Shown: in pieces, positions 1 through 8,316 of the stretch
Position numbering within the stretch: position 1 is the stretch's first letter
How the letters are laid out: each line of letters opens with the position of its first letter
Source of the DNA: Deltaproteobacteria bacterium
GTDB taxonomy: Bacteria; Myxococcota; JACPTQ01
NCBI GenBank assembly: GCA_016192705.1
Contig: JACPTQ010000077.1
Span: 17,792-50,225, forward strand
DNA: 32,434 bases
Direction of reading: 5' to 3'
Notes under the pieces: generated by a model
The model's database searches: none
What the model saw: the letters and a program-made list of their open reading frames with translations, nothing else
What the model was told of the DNA's origin: nothing
Translations under genes and position numbers: made by a program

Positions 1-1
1 C

Positions 2-2152
2 AACGCGAGCCGCTTGACGAGTGTGACCGACGCGCGGGGCGGCGTCACGGCGTTTACGTACGACGCCGACGATCGCTTGACGATGGTGACCGACGCGCTT
101 GGTAAGACTGAAAGTTTCGTGCACGACGCCAACGAAAACCTGACTTCGCGACTGGACCGCGGCGATGCGGGCTGGCAAACGACCTACAACGCGCTCGACG
201 AAGTGGCGACGACCATCGACGCGCGCGGCACGGTGACCTTCACGCGCGACGCGAACGGCAATGTGACATCGGTGACCGACCGCCGCGGGAACGTTTGGCC
301 GCGAACGTACGACACGCGAAACCGCCTTGCGACGCGCAAAGACCCGCTTAACAACACATGGACCTTCACCTACGACACCGGCTCGAAGCTCACGGCGTTC
401 ACGAATGCGGCGAGCAAAACGACGACGTACAGTTACGACGACGCGGGGCGCCTTGTCTCTGAAGTGTACGCGGACAACGGCGGCTCGACGGTTTACACAC
501 TCGACCCGGCCGGCGTCACGACGACGACGATCCAGACGATCGACGGCGGCGCGTTTCGAATCGACAAGACCTTTGACGATGCGGGCCAGCTCTCGAGTTA
601 CGCAGAAATCGCATCCGGGTGGCCGACGCGAACGTTGACGTACGGATACGACGAAGAAGGGCGACTCGTTTCTCGAACGTCGCCATCCGGGGATCGCGTC
701 AACTTCTCGTTCGACGACGCGGGACGTGTGATCGCATCGTCGTCGGACGGTGGCAACACAACCTTCACATACGACAGCGTTGGGAACCTGACGCAGATGG
801 TGCGCGCGAATGGCATCGTTTCGACGTTCACTTACGACCTTGCAAATCGTCCGCTTTCGAAGGCGCACACCTTCGGCGTGAGCGTCCTCAAGAGCTACAC
901 GTACACGGTCGATGCACTCGGGCGTGTTGTGAAGCTCGACCGACAGGCGGGAGAAATCCTCACGTTCGCGTACGACGCATTTGGGCGCGTGACGCGCGAG
1001 ACCGGTGCGCGGCAGGATGGTGGTCCAGAAGACGCGGGAACCATCACCACGTATGAGCTCGACCCGAATGGGAACCAAACGCGTTACGTTTACGACGACA
1101 ACGGGGTTCCATTCGAAAACCAGTTCACCTTCGACACCGCGAATCGCGTGACACGGAAACGTTCGCCGACATTTAACACCGAGGAAAACTACACCATCGA
1201 TTCCGACGGGAACCGCCTCCGCGCCGATCCGGACGGCGGCGGCGCGCCAACGGTGATTCACACTTACGACCCGCTCGGCCGCCTCGCGAGCTACTCCGCG
1301 ACGGCATCGCCGCTCCAAACGTTTGTCTACAATCCGTACGGCGATCTCGCGGAGCGATCCATCGCAGGCGTGAGCGACCGGACGGTGTGGGACCCGTTCG
1401 GGCCCGTCGTCGTCTATGAAGCGGACGGAGGGCTTCGGCACATCTTTGAATTTGGGACGGACCTCGGTGTTCGCGACGTCGCGGCCGGCGCGCAGTACCA
1501 ACTCCACAAAGGGAGCCCCCCGCTCGTCGGCATCACCGATGGGAACGGCGCGGTCGAGAGCTGGAAGGCGTACCAGTCAAACGGCGATACGGCGTCGAAC
1601 AACCCAAGCGATCCGTTTACGCCGGTTCCGACGGGAATGGGCCCGTGGATGAACGGGTGCGGCGACGACGGGTTTAGCGCGTCGGCTGGAATCATCGCGC
1701 GCGGTGGCGCCGTTCACGACAAGGGCGCGAACCAGTCACTCAATCGGCCGGCGAATACGGTGCACAAAGGGTACAAAAGTTCGTCTGTCTTTCGCGGTGA
1801 GGGTATGACCGATAACGAGTACGAGCGGGCAAAGGAAGACGAAGAAGGACGGGAAATCGACCCTGAAGATGATGCCGCCATTGCGGGGTTATTTCAGGCT
1901 GGCCGAAAAATGCAGGGACTTCTTCGTAACCTTGGTCTCGACTGGGGGTTTGGTGGGAAAGGCTCGAAGCCGATCACGGCTGGAGAACCGGCGACGAAAG
2001 TTTACTCGGGACCATTCGATGGCCAGGGGGACAAGGTATGCGATCGGATCGACTTTCGCTTACTGCCGCCCTTGATATCAGTCCTGGACGCGTTTTTGGG
2101 ACCCGGCGGTGCCGCCGCGGTCTTGACCCAAAAGGCCGCCAAGAAAAAGTGA
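2..2152 (+). CDS. RHS/YD-repeat protein, 5'-truncated by the window edge
   Basis: The frame is open to the left edge, so the first codons seen (from base 2) are internal and the true start lies outside. About 20 YD-type repeats of the form YDxxGRL or YDxxGNV run through the first ~480 residues (for example FTYDADDRL, YSYDDAGRL, FTYDSVGNL, HTYDPLGRL), which is the signature of RHS/YD proteins: large secreted or surface proteins whose repeats fold into a beta-cage. The usual end of the RHS core (a TGLxxxRxRxYDP-like stretch) is not visible. Instead the last ~190 residues are Gly/Asp-rich with no toxin domain I recognise, and the protein ends in AAKKK. No immunity gene follows; the next gene is convergent. 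Function is unknown beyond the repeat family. It could be a degenerate or orphan RHS tail. Confidence 0.85.
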   Translation, partial: NASRLTSVTDARGGVTAFTYDADDRLTMVTDALGKTESFVHDANENLTSRLDRGDAGWQTTYNALDEVATTIDARGTVTFTRDANGNVTSVTDRRGNVWPRTYDTRNRLATRKDPLNNTWTFTYDTGSKLTAFTNAASKTTTYSYDDAGRLVSEVYADNGGSTVYTLDPAGVTTTTIQTIDGGAFRIDKTFDDAGQLSSYAEIASGWPTRTLTYGYDEEGRLVSRTSPSGDRVNFSFDDAGRVIASSSDGGNTTFTYDSVGNLTQMVRANGIVSTFTYDLANRPLSKAHTFGVSVLKSYTYTVDALGRVVKLDRQAGEILTFAYDAFGRVTRETGARQDGGPEDAGTITTYELDPNGNQTRYVYDDNGVPFENQFTFDTANRVTRKRSPTFNTEENYTIDSDGNRLRADPDGGGAPTVIHTYDPLGRLASYSATASPLQTFVYNPYGDLAERSIAGVSDRTVWDPFGPVVVYEADGGLRHIFEFGTDLGVRDVAAGAQYQLHKGSPPLVGITDGNGAVESWKAYQSNGDTASNNPSDPFTPVPTGMGPWMNGCGDDGFSASAGIIARGGAVHDKGANQSLNRPANTVHKGYKSSSVFRGEGMTDNEYERAKEDEEGREIDPEDDAAIAGLFQAGRKMQGLLRNLGLDWGFGGKGSKPITAGEPATKVYSGPFDGQGDKVCDRIDFRLLPPLISVLDAFLGPGGAAAVLTQKAAKKK

Positions 2153-2185
2153 GGGGGCAGGGCCAGTTTTCTCATAGTTTTATCC

Positions 2186-3475
2186 TCAGCCCGCGATCTC
2201 GGCGTCGGTCAGGTAGCAGCCGGGATCGGGCGCCCAGGTGTTGCCGGTCATGAGGTCTGCGCGCACGCGGAGCGAGCCGCCGCACGCGTCGACGAAGCGG
2301 CATGTTGCGCATCGGCCGGTGAGATGCGGCTTTCGGTCGCGGAGCGCCGCGAGAAGCGGGTTTGACGTGTCGTCCCAGATTTGCGTGAACGGTCGCTCGC
2401 GCACGTTGCCGAGTTTTAAGTGTCGCCAAAACTGGTCGGGGTGAACGTCGCCGTTCCAACTCACGCACGCGATCCCGACGCCGGAGCTTGCGAGCGCGCC
2501 GCCGTTCCACTTGAGGAGGCTGAAAACCTCGTCGGCACGCGCGTCGCCTTCGGCGAGCATCTTCATGTAGAGGTACGGGCCGTCGCAGTGGTTGTCGACG
2601 GTCAAGACTTCGACGCGATGTTCGGCGATGTGGTCGGGTTCGCCCTCCGTGTCCGTCGGGCTCCCCATTTCGCTCGCACAGGCAAGCCGCCGGCTTGCCT
2701 GCCGATCGCTCGCGAAATTTGCAAGTCGCTTTGTGTGCGCGAGGATCGTATCGATCGCGCGACGCGATTCATCGACCGACAAATCGAGCACGCCCTTGCC
2801 GCGTCCGCTCGGAACGAGGTGGTAGAAGCAGACGCGGTCGATGCGCTCGCGTTCGATGAGGGCGAAGAGGTTATCAAGCTCTTGAAATGTCGCGCGCGTG
2901 AGCGTCAAGCGAAGGCCGACCTTTTGCCCAACGGCCTTCAGCGCGCGAATTCCCGCGAGCGCCGCTTCAAAGGCGCCTTCGACTCCGCGAAATCGATCGT
3001 TGACGGCGCCCATCCCGTCGAGGCTGACGCCGACATACGAAAAATCGACGTCGCGGAGGCGCTGCGCGGTTTTCGCGTCGATGAGTGTTCCGTTTGTCGA
3101 GAGCACGACGTGAAGGCCCTGTTCGCGTGCGAAAGCAGCAAGCTCGAAAAGGTCGCGGCGAGCGAGTGGTTCGCCGCCAGAGAAAAGTACGGCCGGGACT
3201 TTGTACGCCGCGAGATCGGTGAGCAGAGCTTTCCCTTCGTCGGTCGAGAGTTCGCCGTCGTATTTCTTTGCCTCAGAGTCGCTGTAGCAGTGGACGCAGC
3301 GCAAGTTGCACGTGCGCGTCACGTTCCAGACGACGATCGGCCGCCGTCCGCGCGCCGATTTCGCGACTTCGTGCGCGTGATTTGGGTCGACCCGAAGCTG
3401 CTCGAGCGCTTTGCCGTATCGATGCGGCTTCGACGCCGTCTCAAGCCCTGCGTAAAGAACACTGACATCAATCAT
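2186..3475 (-). CDS. ahbC: Radical SAM/SPASM protein, AhbC/NirJ-like (haem biosynthesis)
   Basis: A 429-residue radical SAM enzyme. The [4Fe-4S]-SAM motif CNLRCVHC is at residues 56-63, the SAM-binding FSGGEP follows about 40 residues later, and a SPASM-type Cys-rich C terminus carries CATC, DACGGS and a PGCYLTDAEI ending. That ending is typical of NirJ and AhbC. NirJ acts in haem d1 synthesis. AhbC removes acetate side chains from didecarboxysirohaem in the sirohaem-dependent haem b route. No cd1 nitrite reductase gene is visible, and an AhbD-like gene lies 3 kb away, so AhbC is preferred, but NirJ-like or another peptide/porphyrin radical SAM role cannot be excluded. The ATG at 3475 has a GAGG ribosome site 6 nt upstream. 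A sigma-54-like promoter precedes it. The gene is divergent from nrfH and convergent with the RHS gene. Confidence 0.8.
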   Translation of the reverse strand: MIDVSVLYAGLETASKPHRYGKALEQLRVDPNHAHEVAKSARGRRPIVVWNVTRTCNLRCVHCYSDSEAKKYDGELSTDEGKALLTDLAAYKVPAVLFSGGEPLARRDLFELAAFAREQGLHVVLSTNGTLIDAKTAQRLRDVDFSYVGVSLDGMGAVNDRFRGVEGAFEAALAGIRALKAVGQKVGLRLTLTRATFQELDNLFALIERERIDRVCFYHLVPSGRGKGVLDLSVDESRRAIDTILAHTKRLANFASDRQASRRLACASEMGSPTDTEGEPDHIAEHRVEVLTVDNHCDGPYLYMKMLAEGDARADEVFSLLKWNGGALASSGVGIACVSWNGDVHPDQFWRHLKLGNVRERPFTQIWDDTSNPLLAALRDRKPHLTGRCATCRFVDACGGSLRVRADLMTGNTWAPDPGCYLTDAEIAG

Positions 3476-3517
3476 CGCGAACCTCGCCGCCGTCCAAAGC
3501 CTTCGTGGAGCTGAATG

Positions 3518-3533
3518 AGCAAGTTCCGCGCCC
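3518..3533 (-). promoter_or_regulatory. Candidate sigma-54 (-24/-12) promoter of ahbC
   Basis: On the minus strand the sequence reads GGGCGCG, four bases, then TTGCT, against the consensus TGGCACG-N4-TTGCW. There are two mismatches, and the invariant GG and GC are correctly 10 nt apart. The expected transcript start, near 3507, leaves about 30 nt before the ahbC ATG, with the GAGG ribosome site inside. Found by eye; not tested statistically. Confidence 0.5.
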
Positions 3534-3664
3534 TCGCACGGCTTCGATCTCTCTCGGCAAAATCGCAGTCCTGCGCATGATTTGCGGGTGCAGCGCGACT
3601 GCCGCGCGATTCGTGCGGATGCCGAAACTTGCTGCGTCGCGCTCGTCGTGTAGATTCATAGGGC

Positions 3665-4150
3665 ATGCAAGCCGATCGCACGTCGCGCGTTCTGTTGTTG
3701 CTTTCGGTGGTGGTCGGCATATTCGTCGGTCTTGCGGCGTTCACCTTTCACTACGCCGAAGGGACGTCGTACCTTTCGAGCGATCCTAAGGCGTGCGTGA
3801 ACTGCCACGTCATGCGCGAACATTACGACGGCTGGCAGAAAGCGAGCCACCACGCGGCGGCGACGTGCGTCGATTGCCATTTGCCAGCGGCGCTCATCCC
3901 GAAGCTCTGGGCGAAAAGCGTGAATGGATATCGGCATTCAAAGGCGTTTACGCTGCAAGATTTTCACGAGCCGATTCGAATTCACGAAGACAACGCGCGC
4001 ATCCTGAATGCGAACTGCGTGCGGTGCCATCGCGAACTGGTTAGCGAGATTGTGCACGATGCCCGCGAAACGAGACGGGGCAAGGAAACGAGTGATCGGT
4101 TCGACTGCGTGCGGTGTCACCAGGCGGTTGGGCATGGGCCGACGCGATGA
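3665..4150 (+). CDS. nrfH: Cytochrome c nitrite reductase small subunit, tetrahaem quinol dehydrogenase
   Basis: A 161-residue NapC/NirT-family protein: one N-terminal membrane helix (about residues 9-28) and four CXXCH haem sites at residues 44, 68, 118 and 148. The first is CVNCHVM, in which the Met two residues after the haem His matches the unusual Met ligand of NrfH haem 1. Length agrees with the ~160-residue Desulfovibrio-type NrfH. The family anchors NrfA to the periplasmic face of the inner membrane and passes electrons from menaquinol to it. nrfA starts 22 nt downstream, so the two are an operon. The ribosome site before the ATG is weak (ATAGGG, close to the start). I found no convincing promoter in the 190-bp divergent region on this strand. 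Confidence 0.93.
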   Translation: MQADRTSRVLLLLSVVVGIFVGLAAFTFHYAEGTSYLSSDPKACVNCHVMREHYDGWQKASHHAAATCVDCHLPAALIPKLWAKSVNGYRHSKAFTLQDFHEPIRIHEDNARILNANCVRCHRELVSEIVHDARETRRGKETSDRFDCVRCHQAVGHGPTR

Positions 4151-4171
4151 TGAGGAAGGGCGTGACGGACG

Positions 4172-5668
4172 ATGGGTGATTCAAATGTGGTTCACGTGAA
4201 AGTGCGGCGCCGCGTCGGTGTATTTGTTGCGACGTCGGTCGTTGTCGCGGGGCTCACGGCAGCAACGACGATGCTGCTCGTGAACGTTTTCGAGCGAAAA
4301 GAGGAGGCGAAGCACCACGTTTTCAAAGTTGTCGACGTGACGGAGGAGACGATCGACCCGGCGGTCTGGGGAAAGAATTTTCCGCGCCAATACGACAGTT
4401 ATAAACGCACCGTCGATATCGAGCGCACGAAACACGGCGGCAGCGAGGCGTTTCAAAAACTCGAAGACGATCCGCGGTGGCGCGAGCTGTTTCGTGGTTA
4501 CGCGTTCGGTGTCGATTACCGCGAGGAGCGTGGACATGCGTACATGCTGTCGGACCAAGAGGCGACGGAGCGTGTGACGAAATTTAAGCAACCTGGCGCT
4601 TGCCTGCATTGCCATTCGGCGGTCGTGCCGGCGTATCGCGAGGCAGGCAAAAAGGCCGGCGTAACGGAGGCCGGCGAAGCGCAACTCATGAAGGGTTTTG
4701 AAATCGTGAACGCGATGCCGTACGCCGACGCGCGAAAAATGGTGGCGCACCCGATTTCGTGCGGCGATTGCCACGCGCCCGACTCGATGCAGCTGCGCGT
4801 GACGCGGCCAGGATTTGTGAAGGGTATTCGCGCGCTGGCGACGGGCAGCTTTCCTGTGCCGCAGTATCCGAGCATCGAAAGATGGCGAAGGGGAAATCGC
4901 GTGCGCGCGTACGACGTGAACGCCGAGGCGTCGCGCCAAGAGATGCGAACGTTCGTGTGCGGGCAGTGTCACGTCGAATATTATTTTAAGGGTGACGCGA
5001 AATTATTGACGTACCCTTGGCACAAGGGGCTCCTCGCCGAACAGATCGAAGCGTATTACGACGAAGCTGGGTTTAAAGATTGGACGCATGCGACGACTGG
5101 CGCGCCGCTTCTCAAAGCGCAGCATCCCGAGTTTGAGATGTGGAGCCAGGGAATCCACGCGCGAAGCGGCGTGTCATGCGCCGACTGCCACATGCCGTAC
5201 AAGCGCGAGGGCGCGATCAAGGTGAGTGACCACCATGTGCGAAGCCCGGTCTTGAACATCGCGCGCGCGTGCCAGACGTGCCACCGTTTCGCGGAGAAGG
5301 AAATCAAGGCGCGTGTCGAGGCGATTCAAGACCGCACGAAGGCGCTGATGCTGCGGGCCGAGGAGGCGGTCGTTGCGCTCATCGCGGGCATTGGCGCGGC
5401 GAAGGCTGCTGGGGCGTCGGACGAAGCGATCATGGTGGCGCAAACTTTTCATCGGAAGGCGGAGTGGCGGCTCGACTTTGTGGCGGCTGAGAATTCGATG
5501 GGGTTTCATGCGCCCCAGGAGGCTGCGCGACTTCTCGCGGAGGCGATCGATTTCGGTCGACAGGGGCAGGTGGAGGCGCTGAAAGCCGCGCAAACAGGGG
5601 GTGTCCGCGGGTTAGGCGACCGAGCGCCGACGGTGCCAGCCTCGGAAAAGAAGATGCCTCCGCGCTGA
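4172..5668 (+). CDS. nrfA: Ammonia-forming cytochrome c nitrite reductase, pentahaem catalytic subunit
   Basis: NrfA reduces nitrite to ammonium with six electrons in the periplasm. The 498-residue protein has an uncleaved-looking N-terminal helix (about residues 14-38) and five haem sites at residues 144, 197, 263, 336 and 367. The RGHAY motif near 120 carries the active-site Arg. CHVEYYF at 266-272 supplies the Glu-Tyr pair, and KAQH at 315-318 the Lys, Gln and distal His, so the calcium-site residues look intact. The active-site haem is bound by CLHCH, not the CXXCK of the E. coli-type enzyme; CXXCH forms of NrfA are known in some lineages. The C-terminal ~100 residues are helical, as expected for the dimer interface. 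It follows nrfH directly, with a GAGGAA site 14 nt before the ATG. Confidence 0.93.
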   Translation: MGDSNVVHVKVRRRVGVFVATSVVVAGLTAATTMLLVNVFERKEEAKHHVFKVVDVTEETIDPAVWGKNFPRQYDSYKRTVDIERTKHGGSEAFQKLEDDPRWRELFRGYAFGVDYREERGHAYMLSDQEATERVTKFKQPGACLHCHSAVVPAYREAGKKAGVTEAGEAQLMKGFEIVNAMPYADARKMVAHPISCGDCHAPDSMQLRVTRPGFVKGIRALATGSFPVPQYPSIERWRRGNRVRAYDVNAEASRQEMRTFVCGQCHVEYYFKGDAKLLTYPWHKGLLAEQIEAYYDEAGFKDWTHATTGAPLLKAQHPEFEMWSQGIHARSGVSCADCHMPYKREGAIKVSDHHVRSPVLNIARACQTCHRFAEKEIKARVEAIQDRTKALMLRAEEAVVALIAGIGAAKAAGASDEAIMVAQTFHRKAEWRLDFVAAENSMGFHAPQEAARLLAEAIDFGRQGQVEALKAAQTGGVRGLGDRAPTVPASEKKMPPR

Positions 5669-5772
5669 CGATCGCCCCGTCGCCAACTGCGCAAAGTTCG
5701 CGTCACGAGGTCGTACGGCAAACCGCATTGGCAATCCTTGCGCTGCGCGTGCGAACTGTTTCAGGAATTCGC

Positions 5773-5788
5773 GGGCATGTCCCTTGCT
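5773..5788 (+). promoter_or_regulatory. Candidate sigma-54 promoter of the stress-protein/ahbD operon
   Basis: GGGCATG, four bases, TTGCT: two mismatches to TGGCACG-N4-TTGCW, with the GG-N10-GC spacing exact. The expected start, near 5799, leaves a ~26-nt leader that holds the GGAGGAG ribosome site before the ATG at 5825. Of the candidates in the window, this and the one at 28645 are the best placed. Confidence 0.55.
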
Positions 5789-5824
5789 CAACTCCAGATT
5801 AGAGGATCGGAGGAGTCGACATAA

Positions 5825-6364
5825 ATGATCGACGCTGTGCGCGTAGACACCGCTTCAGGGTCTCGAATTTTGGTTGCCGTCGATTTGTCGCATCACTCGG
5901 GGCAGGTGATTCGCACGGCGCTCGATCTTGCGCGCGGGCTCTCAGCAGACGTCACGCTTCTTCACATCGTCACAGCGTCGCCCGAGTACAGTCCGTGGAA
6001 CAGTCTATGGGTGTCGGCGCAACCGTCGGTTCCGATCGAACCCGACTCGAAGGGTGAGGTTCCGGACGCCGCCTATCGCCGCGAGCTCGTCGAGTATTTG
6101 CGGCTGTTTCAAAACGCGGGGATCGGCGCAAGTTTGCAGGTTGTATCGGGGCTCGACCCGGCGTCGGAGATCCTGCGCGTGGCGGGTGAACGCAGTTTTC
6201 GATTCATCGTGATGGGGACGCACGGGCGAAGCGGCATTGAGCATTGGCTTATGGGGAGCGTCGCTGAGCGGACGCTTCGGCGGGCGTCGTGTCCTGTGGT
6301 GACCGTTGGGACACGTGGTCTTGGCGCGGGGCGCGAGCGCGATTCAGACGAGAAAGGGGAGTGA
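5825..6364 (+). CDS. Universal stress protein, UspA family
   Basis: A 179-residue single-domain Usp. It opens with strand-rich ILVAVDLS and ends with the ATP-binding signature GTHGRSG, nine residues, then GSVAERTLRRASCPVVTV (G-x2-G-x9-GS). Intact Walker-like spacing suggests an ATP-binding Usp. The protein is cytoplasmic, and the family is linked to stress or redox adaptation without one fixed reaction. A GGAGGAG site precedes the ATG, and a sigma-54-like promoter lies just upstream. It leads a tight rightward set with the small membrane protein (5 nt later), the AhbD-like enzyme and the hemerythrin, which hints at a role under oxygen or nitrosative stress during anaerobic respiration. The acidic tail after the fold (about 15 residues) is disordered-looking. 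Confidence 0.9.
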   Translation: MIDAVRVDTASGSRILVAVDLSHHSGQVIRTALDLARGLSADVTLLHIVTASPEYSPWNSLWVSAQPSVPIEPDSKGEVPDAAYRRELVEYLRLFQNAGIGASLQVVSGLDPASEILRVAGERSFRFIVMGTHGRSGIEHWLMGSVAERTLRRASCPVVTVGTRGLGAGRERDSDEKGE

Positions 6365-6369
6365 CGATT

Positions 6370-6684
6370 ATGGAAGGCGAACCCAGTGCTCTGACATTGG
6401 CGCTCATTCTGGCGGGGGGCGCGGGAATCCTCGTGCTGTCGGCCATTGCGACGCGGCTCGGTCGCTATTATCGCAGTCGCAAAGAGGCGATCCACTGCGC
6501 GACGAAAGGGAAAGACGTCGACGTGGAATTTGTCGAGCGCGTGGCGAATGGGGTGGTGACCGGTGTGCGCAGCTGTACGGCGTTCAACGACCCGAGCCAC
6601 GTGACGTGCGGGCGCGATTGCGTCAATCTCCTAAAGCTCGAAAATCGTGATGGGGCGGGTGCGGCTGGCGCGCGAAAGTCGTGA
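6370..6684 (+). CDS. Small membrane protein with conserved-looking cysteines, unknown function
   Basis: A 104-residue protein. The ATG at 6370 is chosen because a strong AAGGGGAG site lies 8 nt upstream and the segment before it belongs to the preceding gene. Residues 7-27 form one transmembrane helix, followed by a basic stretch (RYYRSRK), so the rest is probably cytoplasmic. The soluble part has four cysteines (IHCAT, RSCTA, VTCGRDC) around a KGKDVDVEFVE segment, a layout that could hold a metal or Fe-S centre. I cannot assign it to a named family with certainty. From memory, short proteins of this look occur beside NrfD-type respiratory genes in deltaproteobacteria. It lies between the stress protein and the AhbD-like gene, 7 nt from the latter. 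The Gly/Ala-rich last ten residues look unstructured. Confidence 0.7.
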   Translation: MEGEPSALTLALILAGGAGILVLSAIATRLGRYYRSRKEAIHCATKGKDVDVEFVERVANGVVTGVRSCTAFNDPSHVTCGRDCVNLLKLENRDGAGAAGARKS

Positions 6685-6691
6685 CGGTGCG

Positions 6692-7813
6692 ATGAATCCG
6701 AGCGCGCGCCACGACCAACTGCGTGTGGTTTTTTGGGAGACGACCGCGGGGTGCAATTTGCGATGCATCCACTGTCGTCGCATCGATGTCGCCGACACGA
6801 TGATGTGCGACGATTTGTCGACCGCGGAGTGCCTCGACTTGGTCGATCAGGTGCGCGAAGCGGGCGCTGGAATCCTTGTGCTGTCTGGGGGCGAGCCGCT
6901 GATTCGGCCCGACATTTTTGAAATCGCGCGGCACGGCGCCGACGCTGGGCTCATCATGGCGCTCGCGACGAACGGCGTTCTCGTGACGCCTGAACTCGCG
7001 GCGCGAATTCGCGATAACGGTATTGCGCGGGTGTCGGTGAGCCTCGACGGAGGCAACGCGGAGACGCACGATAAGTTTCGCGCGCTTCCGGGGTCGTTTG
7101 AGTCGGCGCTTGCGGGGCTTCGAAACCTGCGCGACGTCGGGGTAGCGACGCAGATCAACACGACGCTCGCGCGGCATAACGACGGGCAGTTGCGCGCGAT
7201 TTACGATCTCGCGCTCTCCGTCGGGGCGATCGCGCTCCACACGTTCATGCTGGTACCGGTTGGATGTGGCGTGCAGATCGCTGAGAGCGGCGTGCTCTCG
7301 GCGACGCGCTACGACGAGATTCTGAACGAGATCTACGACTTGTCGCACGAGAAGAAGATCGAGATTCGGCCGACGTGCTCGCCACATTACCAGCGCGTGC
7401 AGCGCGAGCGAGCGCGGGGTGAGGGGCGGCATGTGTCGGTCGAGGTCGACGGGCCGATCGTGATGACGAAAGGGTGCCTTGCGGGGCAGACGATTTGTTT
7501 CGTGTCGCATAAGGGCGAAGTTTTTCCGTGCGGATATTTGCCGGTCGAGGCGGGGAATGTTCGGCGGCAGCGACTCGCGACGATTTGGCACGACTCGCAG
7601 CTGTTCGCGACGCTTCGGCAGCCGGAAGGACTCGATGGGAAGTGCGGCGCGTGCGAATTCCGGCGGGTCTGCATGGGGTGTCGCGCACGGGCATATTACG
7701 ACCGCGGCGACGTGATGGGCGCGGAGCCGTTTTGCGCGTACGAGCCGGACGTTGGAGCGCGACATGACTCCGACCCGCGCCTGGTTCCGCTTGGCCGAAC
7801 GCGAGGGGCGTGA
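6692..7813 (+). CDS. ahbD: Radical SAM/SPASM protein, AhbD-like haem b synthase
   Basis: A 373-residue enzyme. The radical SAM motif CNLRCIHC is at residues 21-28, preceded by the FWETT lead-in usual in AhbD, with LSGGEP downstream. The C-terminal SPASM cluster region holds CGACEFRRVC, CRARAYY, a GD pair and PFCAYEP, very close to the AhbD pattern. AhbD oxidatively decarboxylates two propionates of Fe-coproporphyrin III to give haem b, the last step of the sirohaem route used by sulfate reducers and archaea. The only other ring-modifying partner visible is the AhbC-like gene at 2186-3475. Start choice is uncertain: ATG 6692 gives the usual short leader, but ATG 6650, overlapping the previous gene, is also open, and neither has a good ribosome site. 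Confidence 0.82.
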   Translation: MNPSARHDQLRVVFWETTAGCNLRCIHCRRIDVADTMMCDDLSTAECLDLVDQVREAGAGILVLSGGEPLIRPDIFEIARHGADAGLIMALATNGVLVTPELAARIRDNGIARVSVSLDGGNAETHDKFRALPGSFESALAGLRNLRDVGVATQINTTLARHNDGQLRAIYDLALSVGAIALHTFMLVPVGCGVQIAESGVLSATRYDEILNEIYDLSHEKKIEIRPTCSPHYQRVQRERARGEGRHVSVEVDGPIVMTKGCLAGQTICFVSHKGEVFPCGYLPVEAGNVRRQRLATIWHDSQLFATLRQPEGLDGKCGACEFRRVCMGCRARAYYDRGDVMGAEPFCAYEPDVGARHDSDPRLVPLGRTRGA

Positions 7814-7837
7814 CAATTAAGTGAGGAGGTGAAGGGA

Positions 7838-8299
7838 ATGGATGCGGTCTTTAGGCCAGTCTTTAGCTTGCTCGGGGCACACCACCGTCGGCTCGACGAA
7901 GTTTTCGTGAGAGTCCAGAAGAGTGCGGCGGACCGGGAATTCCCGATTGCCCGCGAAACGTTTCGGCGATTCTCGCTCGAACTGCGCGTGCATATCGACA
8001 TCGAGGAACACGATCTCTTCCCGCTCTTTGAGAAGGCGACGGGAATGATGCAAGGGCCGACGACGGTCATGCGCATGGAGCACCAGCAGATTCACGGGTT
8101 GCTCGACGAGATATCGGCGCTGCTTGGGCGCGGGGATGATATTTCGCTTGCCGCGCGCCGCCTCCTCACGGTTCTAACGGCGCACAACCAAAAGGAAGAA
8201 AACATTCTTTACCCCATGTCAGACCAGCGAATCGCGCGCCCCGAGCTCGAGGCGCTCGAGAAGACAATCCAGGCGAAGTTGAATGCCGCGATGAAGTAA
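7838..8299 (+). CDS. Hemerythrin HHE-domain protein
   Basis: A 153-residue four-helix protein with the hemerythrin-like ligand pattern: HHRRLDE near residue 18, HIDIEEHDLFP near 55, HQQIH near 90 and HNQKEEN near 120, so the His/Glu set for a non-haem di-iron site appears complete. HHE proteins bind oxygen or nitric oxide or repair Fe-S centres (YtfE/RIC type); which applies here cannot be told. The ATG at 7838 is preferred over an upstream GTG because GAGGAGGT sits 7 nt before it. It is the last gene of the rightward stress-protein/ahbD set, 24 nt after ahbD, and converges with the nucleotidyltransferase gene, with only 17 nt between them and no visible hairpin terminator. Confidence 0.9.
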   Translation: MDAVFRPVFSLLGAHHRRLDEVFVRVQKSAADREFPIARETFRRFSLELRVHIDIEEHDLFPLFEKATGMMQGPTTVMRMEHQQIHGLLDEISALLGRGDDISLAARRLLTVLTAHNQKEENILYPMSDQRIARPELEALEKTIQAKLNAAMK

Positions 8300-8316
8300 C
8301 CTTGTTGCGGTGTGTG

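Noticed and set aside
2420-3514. A 364-codon plus-strand frame opposite the AhbC-like gene
   Set aside because: It is the complement of a clear radical SAM gene and has no recognisable motif.
5695-5760. GTTCGC-type short motifs near the stress-protein promoter, also seen near 24351
   Set aside because: The core is short and common in this GC-rich coding background and is missing upstream of the other sigma-54 candidates.
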